Shown: positions 47,437-59,692 of the stretch, piece by piece
Layout of the letters: every line of letters starts with the position of its first letter
Numbering within the stretch: the stretch's first letter is position 1
Origin: Phlegmacium glaucopus
Taxonomy: Eukaryota > Basidiomycota > Agaricomycetes > Agaricales > Cortinariaceae
DNA length: 64,000 nt
Direction: 5' to 3'
Assembly: GCA_015039465.1 (NCBI GenBank)
Contig: MU130542.1
Span: 177,452-241,451 of the forward strand
Position numbers and translations under genes: made by a program
The notes under the pieces: generated by a model
What the model was told of the DNA's origin: nothing
Database searches by the model: none
The model's input: the letters and a program-made list of their open reading frames with translations, nothing else

Positions 47437-48243
47437 ATGGCGAGTATATTACGCTCACCCAAGTCAGGAAGCGACTGGTCCGCCGTGGAGCTGCTAGCTT
47501 ACCATATCAATATCAAGCCTACACCCCCTGCCGAATTCTATGACCACTTCGGTGCAAACCCCTCCCTGAACAGTCTTGATCCCGCTATCCTGACGACTCC
47601 TGTCGGTTTAGACGACCCCAGCATATCTGATCTTGCTATGCAATATCTTGGCCATCTTGATCTTGCCACACGGGCAACACAGTTTATCGTTGAGTTCGCC
47701 AGGGAGACATTGTTCCTTCTAGGCTTTGCGGACAGAGGCTCACTTCTTTTCACCCACTATAACATCCCTTTGACCATTTGTGGGGAAACCGATAAGAATG
47801 CACAGGCTGGCGTGGTCATTCTGCATCGACCCATCATGATATTATTGGTCTTGCTAGAAGACGAGATGTTCTCCAACCCCGCGGACGCTCAGGCCCGAGT
47901 TATTGCAGCTGCCATTGCAGCTTATCAATTCAACAATTCGAAACGCGAGGCCAGAGGCCTCCAGCGACTAGATAACATGACTATACCCTGCATTACCATG
48001 TCAGGTACACGCCCCACGTTTTATCTAGTGCCGGTTTCGGAGGCCTTGAGTATCGCTGTCATGACGGGACAATATCCTCAAGATGAGACAAAGGTGTTGA
48101 AGTGTGTAACGGTACGTGGCCACCAGCGTGCCAGCGAAGGAATGGAGACCCTCGAATACAGGTGGCTTGCCTTGCAACGCTTTTTGGCATTCAAGGCGCT
48201 GGCGAAGAGTCACTGGGCGACGATTTTGGATGGTTTTGATTAG
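47437..48243 (+). CDS. PD-(D/E)XK-like basidiomycete protein, copy 2 (active-site residues lost)
   Basis: Single exon, 268 residues, starting at the ATG at 47437 (an upstream in-frame TTG at 47431 is not needed). It is collinear with the protein at 9227-10036 throughout: SGSDW near the start, LDPAIL, YLGHLDLATRAT, IPLTICG, IPCITMSGTRPTFYLVPV, GQYP, VLKCVTV and ALAKSHWATILDGF. The motif segment differs. Copy 1 has TDVCLLYRP and VEDKT; here AGVVILHRP and LEDEM replace them, so the Asp is Gly and the Lys of E-x-K is Glu. The frame is fully open, so the gene is kept but probably not catalytic, if the fold assignment is right. Confidence 0.75.
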   Translation: MASILRSPKSGSDWSAVELLAYHINIKPTPPAEFYDHFGANPSLNSLDPAILTTPVGLDDPSISDLAMQYLGHLDLATRATQFIVEFARETLFLLGFADRGSLLFTHYNIPLTICGETDKNAQAGVVILHRPIMILLVLLEDEMFSNPADAQARVIAAAIAAYQFNNSKREARGLQRLDNMTIPCITMSGTRPTFYLVPVSEALSIAVMTGQYPQDETKVLKCVTVRGHQRASEGMETLEYRWLALQRFLAFKALAKSHWATILDGFD

Positions 48244-49237
48244 GATTTTTCAATCCGGGCTCTTGATCCAAAAGAGATTCCTTGTGTAATCCATCTCTGA
48301 GTAAAGCCTTCAGAGCAACGAGCCTGATAGTCGTTTGCAGTATTGATCATCATGAATGCATAGTCGTGCGCTTAGACTTTCTTTTGATCTCAGATTGAGC
48401 TATCACCAGCACGGCTGCCTTTGTTTTGAGTCTGGACGCCTTGCATACAGCTTTCTATATTTTCGTCTTTATAATTTTCATCTCATATTTCTGGGATGCG
48501 TACTTAGGGCGGAGAGGTCGAAAATTTGGATCGCCAGGTAAACGTACAAGAAAATCTGACAATAATCCTTCCCCCCGGATTACATTGCCTTTCTTTGAAG
48601 CCCATGTACGTCTGAGTCGCAATTATATTTGGGGCGTTTAATACGATAAGTTTGGTTATATTGTAACAAAAACGAAACCTGTTCCAGCTCTACCACTCCT
48701 CTCGTTTCCTCTGTCCAGCTCCTCTCAATCTACCCTATCCCAAAGCCATCCACAAATGATCTCCTCGAGAGTAGCGAACCTCTTCCTCAGCCAATCGATG
48801 TACCATCGCTCCGGGGGCCAGTGGGTGTGTCGTACCCGAATCGTGGGGAGGTGTTCGTAAACGGTAGCTGGCATTAACTTAGCGGGCGATTTATGGACTC
48901 AGGTTACCAAGTGGTGGAATAGCTTGCCGCCCGATCATACCACAGATAGCGAACAGGGGGTGAAGAAGTGTGAAAAGGTGGCAGGTCTTATCCACGACTT
49001 TCGAATCGTGTTGTCTCCTACCGCCACCTACTGCCACAATATACAACATTATTTATTATGAACTACGGTTCCTACTGCATGGTTATAATCCATGTGCAAC
49101 AACGTTTTGGGAGACATGGACCTTCCGTCCATATCTCTACCATCGACAGGCCACCTCTGCATCATAAGTTAGTCATTGTTTTATCGTTTTATCAGTAGGA
49201 GACGAGATTGCCACTAAAACTAACCGAAAAATTCTCA
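48244..49237. other. Gene-free interval
   Basis: Between the nuclease-like copy 2 and the 3' end of the TM protein. Short hydrophobic frames near 48426-48641 are not supported. Confidence 0.4.
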
Positions 49238-50206
49238 TTATAGTGAAAAGAACCCTGACTGAATGCCTTCTGGGACATTGACGCGCCGTCCTCGTATTCG
49301 ACGCCGATACCGGGCGGCTCCTGGATCATAAGTAGCAGTGTCACTAGAAGGTGTCTGATAAATAACTCGAAAGCTCACCGGAGGATTGGGGTTGACAGAT
49401 GGAGGAACGACAGGTCCATTCCCGGGGAGTCGGCTTCGCATCCTATGCTTATACCACCAAACAAAAACACCAAGTCCAATAGCAAAAGCCACCACGACCA
49501 AAAAAACGATAACAATGGGAACGACGACCTTCTCAGTATAGCTTTTGGATCCATTGGTATTCGTCTGGGTTTGTGGAACCTCAATGATAGTTTGCGTTGC
49601 CCCGTTTGTGACGATAGTGACTATCGTAGCACTGACCAACGTAGTAGGATGCGTTGTTGCCTTATCCGTGGATATAATAGTCGGAGACGACGGTGAGACA
49701 GAACTTGTTTGACCTCCTTGCACTACTACTCCAGATTTTGGTACGTAGCACCCATCGGAGACGACTGCCTGACCAAGCGCAACAAAACAGTACGGGGCTC
49801 CCTGAAGCGTATTATCCCCGGCTACATCATCGCACAACGTCTGAAAGCTCCCATCTCCCGCCTTTCCCGACACGCAGAGTCGTATAATGCCGTCAGAAGT
49901 CGGGACTGAGAAATCAGCGCCTCCCAGAAGGGTATTGTCAACACCGTTGTAGTATGCGATAGAAAGGCCTTGCTGGAAGTGAACGTCCATGACCGCAATC
50001 ATGGTACTGTCTGCTCCTGTCCCCCCTGTGCAATTTATAGCGGCCGTTATGCCAGGGTTTGGAATGTAGCACCATCTTCCTGTTGAGTCTTGTTGGACGC
50101 AGGCACCAAAGACACAAGCTGGTTGAGTAAAACGACCACCGACGAGACTCAAAGGTAGAGATAGAAAGAGCAGCGTTCTTTTGAACCACGACTCGGCGAA
50201 GCCCAT
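49238..50206 (-). CDS. Single-pass membrane protein with signal peptide, 322 aa
   Basis: I take the start at the ATG at 50206, which yields MGFAESWFKRTLLFLSLPLS, a signal peptide; upstream in-frame codons begin at a GTG and add nothing. The ectodomain of about 165 residues is Cys-containing and Gly-rich (CVFGACVQQDSTGRWCYIPN, INCTGGTGADSTMIAVMDVH, IIRLCVSGKAGDGSFQTLCD). A Ser/Thr-rich stalk likely to be O-glycosylated follows (SSVSPSSPTIISTDKATTHP). The TM helix is VVVPIVIVFLVVVAFAIGLG, with WWYKHRMRSR just inside. The cytosolic tail is Pro- and Arg-rich and ends GIQSGFFSL. The architecture is that of SKG6-like fungal surface sensors or mucins; the ligand is unknown. No intron is needed. Confidence 0.75.
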   Translation of the reverse strand: MGFAESWFKRTLLFLSLPLSLVGGRFTQPACVFGACVQQDSTGRWCYIPNPGITAAINCTGGTGADSTMIAVMDVHFQQGLSIAYYNGVDNTLLGGADFSVPTSDGIIRLCVSGKAGDGSFQTLCDDVAGDNTLQGAPYCFVALGQAVVSDGCYVPKSGVVVQGGQTSSVSPSSPTIISTDKATTHPTTLVSATIVTIVTNGATQTIIEVPQTQTNTNGSKSYTEKVVVPIVIVFLVVVAFAIGLGVFVWWYKHRMRSRLPGNGPVVPPSVNPNPPVSFRVIYQTPSSDTATYDPGAARYRRRIRGRRVNVPEGIQSGFFSL

Positions 50207-51428
50207 AGCTGAACGCGCACAAAAATTGAATAAAAATGTCGAGAAAGAGAAGGAACAGAGGACCACGTACCCCTTAAACTCTGCATGAAACCGAGAGAAA
50301 GAAAGATATGAAGCGGAATACGTAGACGCTGGCAGGACGTTTGTTATACAAGTGCTCGCCGCACACCACCTTTCATGAACCTGGCAGATACAGACATGAG
50401 GACGCCCTTCAGGAACACGAAATTTAAATGGGTTTCGGTAGATGTGACAATAAATTGCAAGGGGCAGTAGAGCGTTGAGTTTCGGAATTCCTGAAGATAA
50501 AGAGAGACAAACAATGTCAACTCAAATGAGGAAACAACGATCAGTTTACGATTCAGTCTATCGCTGGCAATGGTTTTAACACCCAGCTCTATAACACAGG
50601 ATTACTGGGGGGTGCCGCATTTTCATATAGAGGTGCCTGACGTCCTCCAAAGTATCGTTCTTATGTGATCAATAGATCCGAATCCGAGATGGAGTAAGAG
50701 ATGGAGTAAGTTGAGCTTCAAACTCGAGTCTTACTGTCTATGGCCCGGAAACTCAATTATAAAGCAACACCATTGGGGCTTTTCTCACAAACAAAACATT
50801 GACAACTCCAAGTGAAGCTTTGAGAGAGAGAAGTAACAGAACCCCTGAGTGCTGGCTTATAATTTACATATCAGTATTGTTCTCCTTACCTTCGTGATGA
50901 CAGAAATGCACCTTCTCAATATCTTTGTTCAAATTTGAATCCCTGGTGGCTCCACATCTGAGCGCCCCAACTGGCCTAAATGGCTTGAGGAAACGACGGC
51001 CCTTTTCCTCAGAGATGTTCCCAATATATACTTCTAGGGCCTCCATGCGTTCAATGGAGCGGCACAGATAGATCGATCAGTCGTTGGAGTTGCGCAATCG
51101 TATCAAAATTTACCTTAAAGAATTTTTTTGTGTGGGCCAGCTTCATTTATCTGTCTGAAGCTCGAAATATTTGGTGCTGATATTCAGAGATAGTGATAGA
51201 GGGAGCTTGTTTCCGAGGTAAGGCATTTGAGTGAGAAGTACTCATGGTAAAGCAACGAGACAGCTTTCATGATGGTTAGGATAAAGAACAAACAAACACC
51301 TATCGAACCTGCCATTGATTGGATTGGACGAAGTGAAAACGCGAGAGGCAGATGCAGAAGGAGGGAATGTAATATCATTCAGGGAACAACGAAACCATAA
51401 AGGACAAACAGGAGTTCAGGCCATAAAG
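50207..51428. other. Gene-free interval
   Basis: Between the TM protein and the next minus-strand gene. No frame of gene quality; open frames of 60-64 codons only. Confidence 0.4.
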
Positions 51429-52768
51429 TCAGTGCAAAACCTGAGCTCTTTCTCGTGGCCATTTTCGATCTATCTGGAGATCAGAATAGATCCACGGCAA
51501 GGAGCATAAATGAATCTTACCCAGTCTCGCAGCAATCCCAAGATCAACGGCAGGTTGCTAAAGTCCTTCTCTAGTTCGAGGGGTTGCATAAAGGAGAGTG
51601 TACCCCCAACATCAGAGCGGTTGTATACGAAAAAGAGCCATTCCCGACTAGTCACAACGCAGCCTCGGAAAGTGTCGACCCTGTGATGAGGGTAAATAAC
51701 CACGTTCGATAAAACAGATCTTACATACCCTAATTATTTAGCCTTGACAGCAGCTGCTATGGCAGCTTGGGGAAGGGCGGTCATAACAGCGTCTGACTTT
51801 TCCTTTGCTTCATAAATGCTACAAGACAGGAGCTTGCGGACTGCTTCAGACAGAAAGGCCAACTTGGGAGAACTGAGCGATAAGGTCTGGAAAATGTTTG
51901 AGAGTGAAGGAGCGAAGTGCTTGTACCAGACACACCTCTTGTAGACCTGTCAGTGTAGATTATCATATTGACGACGCCACCGTTAGTGTACCCGGTCGGC
52001 TCCAATCGCGTATCATCGATACGAAAATCTGGTGCAATGGCGACACCATAGTCAGTGCTGTCGAGGTTTAAAGCGGTATGAAGTAGCATGGCATTGATCA
52101 CCATCCGACAACCGGCTTCCGTCTGAGGTGCAGGCTCAGCGTGAAGACCAACGCGGTTTCAATGTGACTGACCTCCATTGAAACGATTTTACGAATGTTG
52201 CTCAGGCTCTTCTTCGTCTCCTCCATGGTGGCACCGACTGAGTTGTTCCCAAGTTCCGTAGAACCCTCCTGACCCATGCGCTTCCATTTCAGTGGGCAGA
52301 GTGTCATTTGAACATTGACGAGGGAATTCAGCGTAAGGTCAGAGAAGGAAAGATGCTAAGAAGAGAGCCATCGATGGTCAATACGACAATGGAAAAAAAA
52401 ACCAAAACATACCATGTCTTGGGACAACTTGCGAATGATATTCTGCGCAGATTCGATGACTAGCTGCATAGGCATCTTCGTCGAGATCGGCCACGAGATT
52501 TTTCAGGAGGGACACCACATTGGAAACTTCGTCCGTGGTCAGGTCAGATGGTTTGCGTTTCGACTTCTTCCTTGTTTGGGATCGGATGGTTGCATTGCGG
52601 CATTCCTCGTGGGGTGTCACTGTAAGGAGTTGATGGAGTAGCTACCTTCTTTCGAAGTCCGCAGATGATGACAAGAGGCCCCGGAAAGCTCCTGATGTTG
52701 GTGCCCAGGAAATCGTCCAAAATCGCCCTCAACTTTGTGGACACAGATTTGAAGCGGAGACCATCCAT
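51429..52768 (-). CDS. Multi-exon protein of unknown function (Agaricomycete family)
   Basis: Start at the ATG at 52768 (MDGLRFKSVSTKLRAILDDF). Exons then read IRSFPGPLVIICGLRKK; KKSKRKPSDLTTDEVSNVVS with VADLDEDAYAASHRICAEYH; MTLCPLKWKRMGQEGSTELG with SLSNIRKIVSMEVSHIETAL; VINAMLLHTALNLDSTDYGV with APDFRIDDTRLEPTGYTNGG; a short Ser-rich exon with FQTLSLSSPKLAFLSEAVRK; and RGCVVTSREWLFFVYNRSDV with DFSNLPLILGLLRDW. After a GTAAGA intron the last exon reads IDRKWPRERAQVLH and stops at 51429. The order and the REWLFFVYNR and LPLILGLLRDW motifs match a family I know only as hypothetical proteins of mushrooms. No signal peptide or TM segment. Exon borders are tentative. Confidence 0.6.
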
Positions 52769-53726
52769 CAGGAACTTCCCGGGCCTATGTCACAGTTGGT
52801 ATCCGTAAAACCCATAAATTGTTCATGTGGAAGCAGGACTGCCATTTGTTTTATGTCGACAGTATTTTTCTTCCTTGCGAATCCAGCAAATCTTTGCTCG
52901 AGCCTCGAGAACTTTCTGCCGTTGCTGGCTCACGGCATGTACGAGTCCATTCTCATCTTTTTAATTCTCAGTAAAATATAAGATAAAACAGTCGTTGCAA
53001 AAACGAAGGTCGCCTCGTCAAATTAACAATCTACAAATTTAATAATTTAAAGAAAATGAAGTCATGCATTCAAGTTCTCAGTTAATATGAACATTCAAAT
53101 CAACCCCTTCCTCGTGAGCCTCATTTTCCATTCTTAAAAGCCTTTTTATTTTCTCTGAAATGTTTCCTTTTTTTTTTTTTTTTTTTTTTATCTCAGCAAT
53201 CCTTTCTTCGAATCTATTGATCCCAACAGAGCTGATGATGAATATATCTTATTAGTATCGACGATTATAAGCGTCTGCGATGACCCTCTGAAATGACACT
53301 ACGTGAAAAGATGCTCTTGACAAAAGGTACAGGAGAAGAACAATTACTTGTTTGGCCGCAATCAAGGATAGCTTGGATTACAAAAAATTCATATGTTTGT
53401 TTTAAGTATTGAGAAATGAATCTAAATCGCAAACGCGTAAGATCACTTATGCCTTGTAAGTTGTGAAAAAGTACATGAACCGTCCAAGGCTTATGATGCA
53501 GGGTCGGATTAATGAGGACTAGAGCGGAATGTCCGAGTTGTTGTTCCTGCCATTGTGGTGAATGTGGGTGCTAGCCTCTCAAGATCTGGTGGGCAGAAAA
53601 GAGAGCATATCAACGACTCAGCGGCAAACGATAATTAATTCCAAACTTAGCGTAACAAAACTTGAAGTCGACATCTTTTCTGCTATTTCAAGTTGATACA
53701 AGTACATTTACAACAAAGTTTACTCT
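52769..53726. other. Gene-free interval with a long poly-T tract
   Basis: No supported gene. A T homopolymer of nearly 30 bases lies at about 53170-53190 on the + strand. Confidence 0.5.
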
Positions 53727-56700
53727 TCAGGTACTAGTACTGGCACTAGAAGCTGAAATATAAGCGATCGTGGCAGCCCCATAGGCAAATGCATCTATTG
53801 CTACCAAAATAGCCTTAAGTTCCGGGTTCATCGAAAATTTGAGGATTTTTGCCACTCCCGGAATACCACCAGTCACTTCTGCAAATACAACTCCCCAATC
53901 TTTCGTATACTAAAGAATCAAGTCATGTTAAACACTCACAAGGGATTTTGTAAGGCAAACGACTCACCCCAGTTTCAGTCCCGTTCGCTATATCGACTAT
54001 ATGCCATAACCCGGAAGAAATGGTAGCAAGACCATAAACAACTGGGATCACTGTTCCCATGATATCTATTCCTTTCACGGTAGGATCCAGGCATATAAAT
54101 TTACGACTAGCGTTATCGTAAAAGACAGCCATTGTTGAGACGACTGTGCCAATAACCTGTTTTGAGTGAGTAAATTAGCTCGGTCTCTGACTGGCATACA
54201 CTGTTTACATACAGCCACCCGTAATGCATATTTTGTTCTCTAATGAACCGTTTAAATCATGAAAACTTGATAATGGTTCAGCAACAAAGACCCAACTCAC
54301 GTCATTCGTTGGCGCGTCCAATGCGGTTAGTCCCAGTATGAACCATGAAGCAAGCAGATTAGTGTATCTGCCAAATTATTTAAGTACACTTTGAGAAATA
54401 GGAAAATTTGCAAATTACTTTGGAATTACCATCAAGGGATTTGGAGAACCCCCCGCAGAATCTGTGGAAAAGATTTAATCAGCATTGCGGGAGCCGGGTT
54501 CCCTCATTAACATATATGAATTCTCACCCATCATCACATCTGACACTCCATATATAGCGGTTAATATAGCTGACCACACCAATAATGGATCTGCCGGTTT
54601 GGTGGAGGATTCAGCCTGACGGTCCTGCCTGAAACGCGCCATTTTATCAGTCGTGTTGGAGTTAGACTGTGGAAATGGAGCTTCGCCCATGATGATTTTG
54701 TAAAGGATGGTGGCTGGTACGGCCATCGGAACAGCAATAAGGTTGAAGAGTCTGAACAATGAGAAAGTTAAAACGGTAGAAGCCAAAGGAAACCACTCAA
54801 GAACATACGTAAGATCCAATCCAATAATATCTTTGAATATCCTGGAGATGAGAGGAATGTCAATAGGAGTGTCGACAATATCCTTGAAGATCTTGAGTGC
54901 TTGTACCAAAACATCCACCAGTGTGTCAATAACCGCCTCCAATAGATCAAGAAGAAGAACCACGACACTGCTAATGACCTGGGCAAGTGATTCGAAGGTG
55001 AGTCCGTCCAAAACACCCCGAGATGTCAAAGTTGAAAAGAAATCGCTGGCACTTTGTAGCGCCCCCGAAAGGTCATCAGAAATTCCAGTCGCGGTAAGGT
55101 TGTTCATAAATGCTTGGATAGTCGAATTGAAGGCATCAGTCATTGTGGTCACTGGCTTTAAGTCGGTTGACTTGGAAGCATTGTTCACCTAAAGGTTAAT
55201 AAACAAAATTGAGCGGACAACACCTAAATATTTAGTTAATCAAACCTTGTTTGATAGCCACGACGCAGAAGACGGTAAATTGTTTGATGGGTCGGACTCT
55301 GGCTTGTCGTACTCGCCAACGGTCAGATTCCCTGAGTTGGCGACTAAGGTGCCCTCGTTGTTTGTTAACCAGGTTTTCGCATCTCCGATAAAACTCTTAA
55401 GTTGAGTTCGAGCAGTGTTGTCCATGTAATCTGAGAATAGGAGCGTGAAATTCACGTGGGATAAACCAATAGCAAAACACCAACCTTGAGCATTGCTAAT
55501 CTGCGTGTCTAAAACCTCACGGAATGCGACCGCAGTTGCTTTAATGTCATCCCAAGCAAAGATGTACGCGAGCCAGTTGAATATCTTTTCAGATGCCACT
55601 TTGACGGATCTGAACATGTCTGCGATCACATCAAATACCTGCGCAAGTGGCGATTAACAAAAAACAGAGCTTAGCAGTTGAAAATTGAAATTACCCAACA
55701 GCATAACGCTACTTACCTGGCGCACAAAGGACGTAACACCATTCCAAACTATCATTACATGATCAACGACACATGTAATATTCGCTTCTACCCCATTCTT
55801 GATCGTTGTAAACTCAACCGTGCCAACCTCCACCACCCCGTTGGTAACCTGAGTCCAGAAATCGCCCCAACTCGACGTGATGGTATCCAGAACACTAGTT
55901 GCAGATTCTGGGCTGTTGGACAATTTCAGAAACCTACAATGGAACACAAAAACGCTTACGTCAAGCCGTCGGCTCTTGCTAATTGTCGCGTTGCTTTGGG
56001 TAGATGTGCAGCAAACAAATTCGGCTTTAGACAAATCTGGAATGATCTGCCTGGACGGTGATGTGAGATTAATCCCATGTGGCGGTCTGAGAGGTGACGA
56101 GTGAATGCGACCTCTTTAGAGGCTGCGGGATGAAGATAGGCTTGGGAGGCAGTATCCGAAATTGTTAGCGAGCCTGCAGAGGTCTGTGAAGAACTTCCAA
56201 AGGCCGAAGCGGCCTGTCGGAGCCCGGTCGCTAACTGCCGCAATTTGGAATCCGAAAGATTACTAAAGATGAGGGACTGATCTTTTTGATCTGTCGCTTT
56301 CTTCAAATCATCGACAGTAATGGAGGCAAAGAACGTCTGAATATCACCAGTTGGCTGAATATCGATTGTTTGGTCTGCATCCATCCCCTGAACCCAAACT
56401 GAAAGTGCAGGGCATGCTAACGATTCGTTAGCTGGAATGGTAAGACATATAAGTCCTTGCGTGTTGGTCTGAGTGACATAGACTTGGCCAGATACTACGC
56501 TCGTCGAAACACTTCTAATGCATAAGTAAAAAAGCCTATAGAGAATTGTTGCTTAAAACTAACCCATTGGCATCAATCTGGCAAAACTCAGAAGAAGTAA
56601 TTTGCGCCGTCAAGCCTGTATATATTTGCAGTTAGTCATAGAGTTGACGTCGGACAAATAAATTGATCAACTTACCTGGAACCAGAACACCCCCTTTACG

Positions 56701-57760
56701 CACGGTCAACTCAATATAATAGACATTTCTCTTGAGAATATTAGGAGCAGCGTCATCAATGGAGGCTACAGTAGTCTTAGTCCAGCCCGTAGATGCCATG
56801 TCCTGAACATAAACTTCCAAGATCGAACCTGATGTAGAAGCCACTTCTGTCACCACGTACGCGTGTCCAGCGCCCGTCAGTTCTGTTGCCAAGCGAAAAC
56901 TTTTGATTGCTGCTGAGGTGATGATCGAAGGGGCTTCCCATTCGGGAACACATATATCTCCGTTGGAAAGACGTTCGACTGCAGTGGAGCGACCGGTATC
57001 ATAAGCAGCATTTCTCGTATGCCAGAGATTTCCAGATAAGTCGAGACCAAATAAATCTGGAATACATCGTTGAACAGAATAGTTTGAGAATAGTTTTGAA
57101 AAGAATGAAAGAAAAACAAACCTATCCACTCCACCGTATTTTGATCTGCGTCAGTACCAGTCCTGAAGATCGCATCCAAAGACTTGAAACCAAGAGTGGT
57201 CCCAAATGGAGACACAACGGCGTATTTCCCGTCTCCTTGGGCCTGGAAGTAAGTAGGTGATGGTGGATCCCCCGTGATCGCAAAGATCAACGGAGTCGTC
57301 CTTGGCATATTGCCGCCTATAGCAACGTATGTTAAAGAACTACAGCTTTGCGAATAAATCGATTTCTAAAAGAATTGTAGGCTAAGTCAGACTTGAAACA
57401 TCCATGTACAGTGCAATAAATACCTGAATATCGGAATTTTTGAGTATTAAAGCATATCGGTAGAAAACATCACCCTCCGTCGTCATAAATTTACTCCAAG
57501 TAGCGATGAGATAGCCCCATTGGGAGTTGTCGCCATCAGTAGTCTGAGTGAGAGCAGTTCCAGCCTTATACCCAGTGTATTGAGTAGCGCCTGCGTTATC
57601 CTGGACCCATGTTTTCATGAAAGGATCGTAGATATACATACTATGAACCATTTCACTGGAGCTGAAAGTATCAACGGCGATTTTCAAGACGTTGTTTCGG
57701 GTAATGAATAAGCACAGGGAATACAGCGCATCTGGCATCACATGACGAAGGCGTGCGAAC
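53727..57760 (-). pseudogene. Large protein of unknown function, main (3') part of a split gene
   Basis: The host coding sequence resumes at about 57760 with FARLRHVMPDALYSLCLFIT and runs through many small exons to a stop at 53727. The N-terminal part is made of beta-propeller-like blocks: MYIYDPFMKTWVQDNAG, YFQAQGDGKYAVVSPFG with FKSLDAIFRTGTDADQNTVE, WIGLDLSGNLWHTRN-type joining, and YVQDMASTGWTKTTVASIDD. A middle part is DADQTIDIQPTGDIQTFFAS and Ser-rich sequence. The C-terminal half is long amphipathic and hydrophobic helices (VIADMFRSVKVASEKIFNWL, SLFRLFNLIAVPMAVPATIL, IMGTVIPVVYGLATISSGLW), ending ISASSASTST. Similar very large hypothetical proteins occur in asco- and basidiomycetes without known function. 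The first exons lie beyond a 5-kb retrotransposon, at 62765-63208, so this copy is broken. The first six codons of the 57780 frame come from the element. Confidence 0.6.
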
Positions 57761-57932
57761 CTTCTCGTGAACAATAGCATACGAGGTCCTTTTATATTTA
57801 CTCGCTCTTCTCACTACAACTACCAATTCCCGTCTTCATCTCCTTACCACAATTCATTTCTACTATATCACACTCGTTCTTTTACTATACAACCATCTTT
57901 TAATCTACTATTTCTACACACGCTCCTTAATC

Positions 57933-59692
57933 ATGCCCCGTCAACCTCGTCAACGAGCCAGGGCTCAATACACCAAAGTACTTAGCGCCTTACGAAAAAC
58001 AGAGCTTATTCGACTTGCAGATGACTTCGACATACCTGCGGACGGTTCAGTCGTCGAAATTCGAGCAAGATTAAAAATCTATTTAGACGACAATAGAGAA
58101 AATTTATTTCGAAATCCTGTCTACAGGGCGCTTTATCCAAGACGCCAACAACGAGGTCCTCAGCCTCCTCCAGTATTGCCACAACCTATGGAAGAAACAC
58201 CTTCTGTCAGAATGTCAATCTCCCCAGAACCGTCAAACCATTCTACTGCCTCGTGGGCAGGTATCGTAGACATACTGCCACAGCCACCAGTCACTCCCCC
58301 TCGTCACCATACTCCAGCATATTCTATGAATTCCGTGGAACGGTACTCTCCTGCACCACAGCCAGAAGCTAACCTCGAACGTAAGCATTTCCTCTATCAT
58401 ATCATTAAATTTCCATACGCCCAACAAAATATTCTCCGCTTGATGATCACATCAAGTTACATTATACTTCATAAACAGGCATGGATATGAATATCCTATT
58501 ATAAGCCATTTATAAACCATTATCGACTTCTTCTAAAGTCCCTTTTTTCATTATATAAGCCGCCTATCTCGACATTTATTAATTATTACTATTTATAGTC
58601 CCAGCGGCTTTATTACAAGCTATCGCGGACGAGCCGGTCTTCGCACCAGTTGTCGTACCAGCTCCACAGGTTATTCCCATGGATGTACCACATCAGACGG
58701 GCAACACCCCCCTTCGTAAACGACCATCGCGTATTCCTGGCTTCACAGCCAATAACGCTGCTTTTCTCATACCTGACCACATCAGAAAAAAATTCGTAGA
58801 CGGTTGGAACACTCATATCCCACTCACTTATTTAACCGACAAAGGATGCATATTTAAAAGCAAAGCACCGCCTAATTCCTCACACGATTTACTTACTATT
58901 GATGAATCAAATGGAAGAATCACGTCTACCGCAAAACCATTATCTGATGAAGGAGAACTTGACATCACCTTCGACGAATGGCACCAGGCATGGAGACGCC
59001 TTCATGATCTCATTAGTACTTTTCTGCCTGACGAAGCTGCAATGTGGCAAGCCCATTATTTGTTTATTCTAAACAATGATAACAGAGCTGAGATGTGGCC
59101 CCTATATCTCGCATACGATATTGAAATTCGGAAACGAGCCACTCAATTCCCAATCGATCCCTCACAATTCTCCATCGGAATCTGGAATGATCTAGAGACG
59201 CGTTATATGGCTAAAAAAGTATACACGCAGGTCCAAACCGATTTGAGATTTCAATCAGCACATGCTAGCTCTTCCAACATAAATCATTCTCCATCCTACG
59301 CTCGTTTCCACCCATTTGTCCAAAACAACAACGATCATTCTCAATACCCAGCACGAGGCTCCTTTCGAAGCCAACCCTCCCGAAATTTATCTCAACGTTT
59401 CGCACAATCAAACCATGCTAAGGCAGGAAGATGTATTTTCTGCGGAGACACTACAAAATCCCACATCTCACGGAACTGCACTGCCGTTAACCTCGTCAAT
59501 GGCTCACCATGTCACTTGCTCAAACTTGGACCTGCCGGATCTAGGCAGGACAAGGCTGGAAAATTGTATTGCTTCGCTTGGAACGGATTCTCAGGTTGCG
59601 ACCAAAACCCATCATGTCAACGAGGCGAGCATTGGTGCTCATTGTGTGGAGCCAAATCTCACAACGCCCAGCAATGCGCGTCTGCTTCATGA
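57933..59692 (+). CDS. Retrotransposon ORF1 (Gag-like; SAP motif and zinc knuckles)
   Basis: First frame of the element, with one intron of about 220 bases from a GTAAGC near 58381 to TTTATAG near 58598. The N-terminal LSALRKTELIRLADDFDIPA with VEIRARLKIYL has the spacing of a SAP DNA-binding helix-extended-helix. A Pro-rich linker follows, with LPQPPVTPPRHHTPAYS. After the intron, IPGFTANNAAFLIPDHIRKK, ITFDEWHQAWRRLHDLISTF and ATQFPIDPSQFSIGIWNDLE form the Gag-like body. The C-terminus carries Cys/His clusters, CIFCGDTTKSHISRNC, then CFAWNGFSGC and HWCSLCGAKSHNAQQC, likely nucleic-acid-binding knuckles. The last 280 bases or so overlap ORF2 in another frame. It probably packages element RNA. 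Confidence 0.8.

Noticed and set aside
54707..55192. 161-codon + strand frame
   Set aside because: Exact antisense shadow of the helical C-terminal exon of the large minus-strand gene.
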